Assembly: GCA_964019695.1 (NCBI GenBank)
Contig: OZ026530.1
Span: forward strand, 39,926,944-39,990,943
Length of the DNA stretch: 64,000 bases
Direction of reading: 5' to 3'
Source: Loripinus fragilis
Taxonomy: Eukaryota > Mollusca > Bivalvia > Lucinida > Lucinidae
The notes beneath the pieces are model-generated. The model had not been told where the DNA came from. It made no database searches and saw nothing but the letters and a program-made list of their open reading frames with translations. The position numbers were made by a program, and so were the translations under genes. This document shows, one piece after another, positions 60,582-64,000 of this stretch (the stretch's first letter is position 1; each line of letters starts with the position of its first letter).

Positions 60582-61163
60582 CGCCCACGTATTTGTACTG
60601 CGAATTCGCGTTTCGTGCGCATTTTCAATGCGTTGTACGCACGTACGATTTAAAGTACGTTGAAAACGCGAATCAACTCGTATCAACGCAAGGGAAGATC
60701 ATGAATATTCAGATGAGATAGGAAGGGTTAGTGCGTTAACCAATCAAATTGCCTATTTAGAAAAATCTATATTGAAATGTATGGACTCTGTTATTGGTAA
60801 ATCTAATCTAAAGTTTGAAATTTGCTATATCATCAAGCGTAAAACAATATTATTTCTTACCTCAATGTTTTACTTTGCTATTTAATCCGTTTAAATGTAT
60901 TTTTTCCTTCCTCTAATGGATGACTATGCAGCAATGCATTGTAATGCGGATCTGCGTTGCTACTCAGTGATAAACGTTGATTCGCGTTGATAAATCAGCT
61001 GGATCGATTGGTGGACAGGTAAATGCGTTTCACTGCAGTTCAACGCATTATCAATGACGAGCGGGGATTGGCTATTTGGAATTCGCGTTGAAAATACAGT
61101 GCGTATTACCTGCGTTTTCAATGCGTTTTCAACGCGAATTCGGCAAGTACAAAAACGTGGGCG
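60582..61163. mobile_element. MITE with CGCCCACG terminal inverted repeats
   Basis: The left end 'cgcccacgtatttgtactg' plus 'cgaattcgcgtt' is mirrored by the right end 'aacgcgaattcggcaagtac' plus 'aaaaacgtgggcg'. Sub-terminal blocks with 'tttcaatgcgtt' also occur at both ends. About 580 bp with no open frame of note: a non-autonomous DNA transposon. The flanking duplication is not clear. Confidence 0.8.
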
Positions 61164-61449
61164 GTAGGGTACTTATGTTAATTCTTATTTTTGCGCAGTT
61201 TTATTATACGACGCGTCCTGCACGTGATATGTTCGAACTTTACCACAGTTGATCAGTGTAAACCTGGGCATTACAGTCAGCTGCCCACAGTACTAAGCCT
61301 TAGCCAATCTAAATAAAGCTGTATAGTGGATCCTGATTCAAAATGACCATACACAGATGTAAATAAGTTACCAAACTTTATAGTATGCACATTTAAAACC
61401 GCGTCACATGCAAGCATACGAAAGCATAGGTGATCTATATACTAACTGC

Positions 61450-61740
61450 ATAAGCCCATACATGTGCGGATCCAGAGGGGGGACCGGGGATCCCGAGCCC
61501 CCCCCCCTCTGAAAAATCACAAAAAGTATAGGGTGTCTTAGCAATTCTAGTCCAGATCCCTGAAAAATTACGAAGCTACTGAGCCAGCATTCAATGTTGT
61601 GCCATCATCAGCACGCCAGCGAAACGTTTCGCTAGCAAGCCTATGTGGCCCGCTTATAGTGCTATTTTGATCCGCGTATGGCATATATGCCTCTTACGTC
61701 TATACTGGCCTATCCAGCAGGGCTAGAAATCCATAATATT
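61450..61740 (+). repeat. Dispersed repeat family C, copy 4
   Basis: The order 'gtgcggatccagaggggg', a C-run, 'ctgaaaaa', 'gagccagcattcaatgttgt', 'gccatcatcagcacgccagc' and the palindromic core AGCGAAACGTTTCGCT identify the family. It directly precedes family A copy 5. Confidence 0.65.
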
Positions 61741-61760
61741 TGTTCTGAGTCTTCATCTAC

Positions 61761-63028
61761 ACTGAGCAAAATTTCTAATTAGTCACCTTACATTTTTTAC
61801 GTTAGTTTTGTTTGTTTGTTTATTTGTTCTGATTCTTTACGTCCCATCAACAATCTTTCAGTTAAACAGGGACGGGTCTTCCTGGGTTGAACCAGTACTA
61901 AGCTAGGATAAATGTGTCTGGTCAAGGACTACAACACAGTGACGCCGGTGAGGCTTGAACCTGCGACCCCTCGGTCTTGAGTCAAGCTCTCTACCATTGA
62001 GCCACTGCGCTCCCAGTGCGTTAGTTTTGAAAGTAATATTCGGTTATACAAATTCATGCTTCTATAAATCACCCAAGGCCTTGCCGAAGCTCTGCAGGTC
62101 ATTTCTTTTAAAAACGACTGGTACAGCTTGCACAGACGATGCTAGATCAAAGGTACCCTCATTTTAAAAAGTCACATTTTTGCTACAATATGAAATATTC
62201 CACATAGACGCCATCCATTTGTTTTTGTTTGTATGAAGATGTTTCTGACTGCCGTGATCAAGTCGAACACGCTTCAGATGATTCGCTTCAATCAGACTCC
62301 TCTTTTCTGTTACGTAATAGCACGATGACAGACACTACCAGCAGCTAAATCATTGAAATCAGCTTTTTGCATGCAATTTACATAGGTAGTTCGCACTGTT
62401 CTGTACGCCTTATTATCTGTGATACGGCATTGAAATTTTCAGCGATTATGTATTTCTACTAGACGTCACTGTTCTAGTTTGGAAATTGAAAAAAAAAAAA
62501 TAATACAAAGTACATGTACCGTCAAATTGACTTTTTATGTTTAATATTCAAACCGGAAGTGCGCAGCAGCAGTAAAATGTTGTCATCACAAAATGGACGA
62601 ATCAAGTTTGATTCTGTTTGGGCTACCTCGTTCAGATGAAATAAAATGCATACAACAATTTTTACACAAGCTACTAATGAATTTCAAAAATCTCTAAAAA
62701 TGTGATATTTTAAAAATTGCGTAAAAAATCTACTTTAGTCAAAATTTCAAGTGTTTTGTGTGTTTTGAAGTCGACTAGACCAGTTTATTACCAATTGCAC
62801 TTAAATTTGATAAAAACTTCACTCAAAACCATTTTTCTTCTAAAAATCATATTTTTTTGCATTTTTAACCAAAACACCGTGGATTGAAAGACAGTTTTTT
62901 CTGAAAGACCGCTAAACGTTTGCCCATTAAACTCCATATATATAGGCAAAAATCATTTTAATGTTATTAGCGCTTGGTCAGAAATAATGAGTTTAAAAGG
63001 TGATTAATTAGAAATTGTGTTGAGAGTA
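61761..63028 (+). mobile_element. Family A element, copy 5, with nested SINE
   Basis: The most complete copy: it begins 'actgagcaaaatttctaatt' and ends 'aattagaaattgtgttgaga', inverted to each other. The SINE at 61811-62018 splits it near its left end. Without the insert it is about 1.05 kb. No transposase; its origin could be an hAT- or mariner-like parent, which I cannot decide. Confidence 0.75.
61800..62029 (-). mobile_element. SINE 1, full-length copy nested in family A
   Basis: The minus strand carries the complete SINE 1 (head 'gagcgcagtggctcaatggt', body 'cctggttgacc'-type block, and an AACAAATAAACAAAC tail). An 11-bp repeat, CGTTAGTTTTG, flanks it at 61800-61810 and 62019-62029; the insert is 61811-62018. 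A plus-strand frame at 61955-62167 spans the SINE/family A junction and is meaningless. Confidence 0.92.
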
Positions 63029-64000
63029 TATTCACAAGTGTGTTCGTGCGCGCAATGAAGGCTCAATAGACTTCATACGCTCCCTTTTTTGGAGGTGGCA
63101 TAGTTAGGCCGCGCCTGGTCTGGTGATTGTGCAGCACTCATTGAGAAACATAAACTGTGATACATCCTGACAACGATATCGCGGATCATCATGCGCATCC
63201 ACGCAAAAGCTTAACCACCATACAAAGTATTAGATTATGTTGCTTAGCCAAAACAAAAGTCCTTAGATACAATAGACAGCAAAGCATGAGCAACCTGTCA
63301 CAATCTCGTGACGTTTCTTATCCGCTACGGTTTTATAACAATGCAGACTTTGATAAGATACGGCGTTATGTGCACTTTCACCAGAGCCTGGCATTTTTTC
63401 CGATCACATCTTAGGGCATTTTAAAACTTTCATTGCCAAGTGCCCCAAACAGCCAATACGTAAGTGTCAAGCATGTTTCAAGGACTCTTGAATATTATGG
63501 ATCTATGGTATCTTCAGAACCATTCAACCTATTGCTGTGAAACTTTCACAGAATGTTGCTAACATTTATAACTTTCATTTGAATCAATGATAATATAAAA
63601 ATAGTCACGTGACCTTTAGCGGCCATTTTGGACGCCATTCTTTTAAAAAAGAAAAATGCCTATAAACGACTATTTTCCATCCAAACGGAGTATTAAACAC
63701 CAGGATTGATTCTGATATATTGGTTCATCAGAAATAAAGCAAAATAGAGCGATTAACGGGTTGAATGCGCTATTTCGAGGGATGTTTCAAAATAAATCTT
63801 TATATAATGTGGTTCCTGATAGTCTGCTCACCTGTCAGGGCTTTAGGGATCCTGGAAACTATAATGTTCCCATGCAAAACTCCGGTCAGCACCATTACCA
63901 TTTCTCTTTAAAATCTAAATTACAAGGGGCTGGTGAGGGGCATTTGGTATCTTGGCGCCTTTGTTGGTCCTGTTGTCTAATACCTTTCAGCCCTTCTCTG
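63029..64000. other. No gene recognised
   Basis: The open frame at 63157-63414 has no domain or splice context. Phrases such as 'ggcatttttt', and 'acgtgacctttagcggccat' near 63605, look like further dispersed repeat material, but no second copy is in the window to confirm it. Confidence 0.4.

Overview
The window looks like animal nuclear DNA, most likely from a bivalve or other mollusc. It is AT-rich, has no prokaryotic gene organisation, and is packed with short interspersed repeats, foldback elements and ~150-160 bp tandem arrays of the kind abundant in bivalve genomes. The species cannot be named from the sequence. No complete gene is visible; nearly all short open frames lie inside repeats or in non-coding AT-rich DNA.

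Host coding signal is limited to isolated plus-strand exon-like islands spread over about 45 kb. These are: a hydrophobic leader followed by a Cys-rich segment (14715-14825); a small Cys-rich exon (18620-18689); a truncated sushi/CCP exon (20885-20962); two full sushi/CCP exons (23556-23742 and 31363-31542); a doubtful exon (45406-45508); and an exon resembling the start of a C-type lectin domain (59746-59825). A motif of the form C-[CY]-Y-S-x3-C-E recurs in two of them, and a shorter relative follows the second sushi domain. They could be one long-intron gene for a secreted sushi/lectin-type recognition protein, or remnants of a tandem family; the sequence alone does not decide.

The largest mobile element is an LTR retrotransposon at 46039-54864. 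It has two ~2.55 kb LTRs about 2% diverged, termini TGTTACGA/TCGTAACA, a 5-bp target duplication (4 of 5 bases match), a tRNA-Leu-type primer binding site and a polypurine tract. The interior keeps gag, an aspartic protease and only the zinc-binding part of integrase, in the order protease-then-integrase. The integrase core, reverse transcriptase and RNase H are absent, and gag carries a frameshift and a nonsense codon, so it is non-autonomous. It sits inside a ~4.6 kb non-coding, inverted-repeat-bounded element (45741-59152) whose diverged paralog (32467-36812) lies upstream and preserves the empty site.

The rest is layered repeats: a tRNA-headed SINE (three copies, all with clear target duplications), a second SINE family, a ~1 kb family with terminal inverted repeats (five copies), two related ~250-300 bp families (one forming a head-to-head pair around 12288-14625), several long hairpins, four tandem arrays with units of 126-185 bp, a 5S rRNA-derived fragment and a ~580 bp MITE. 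Nested insertions give a relative chronology.
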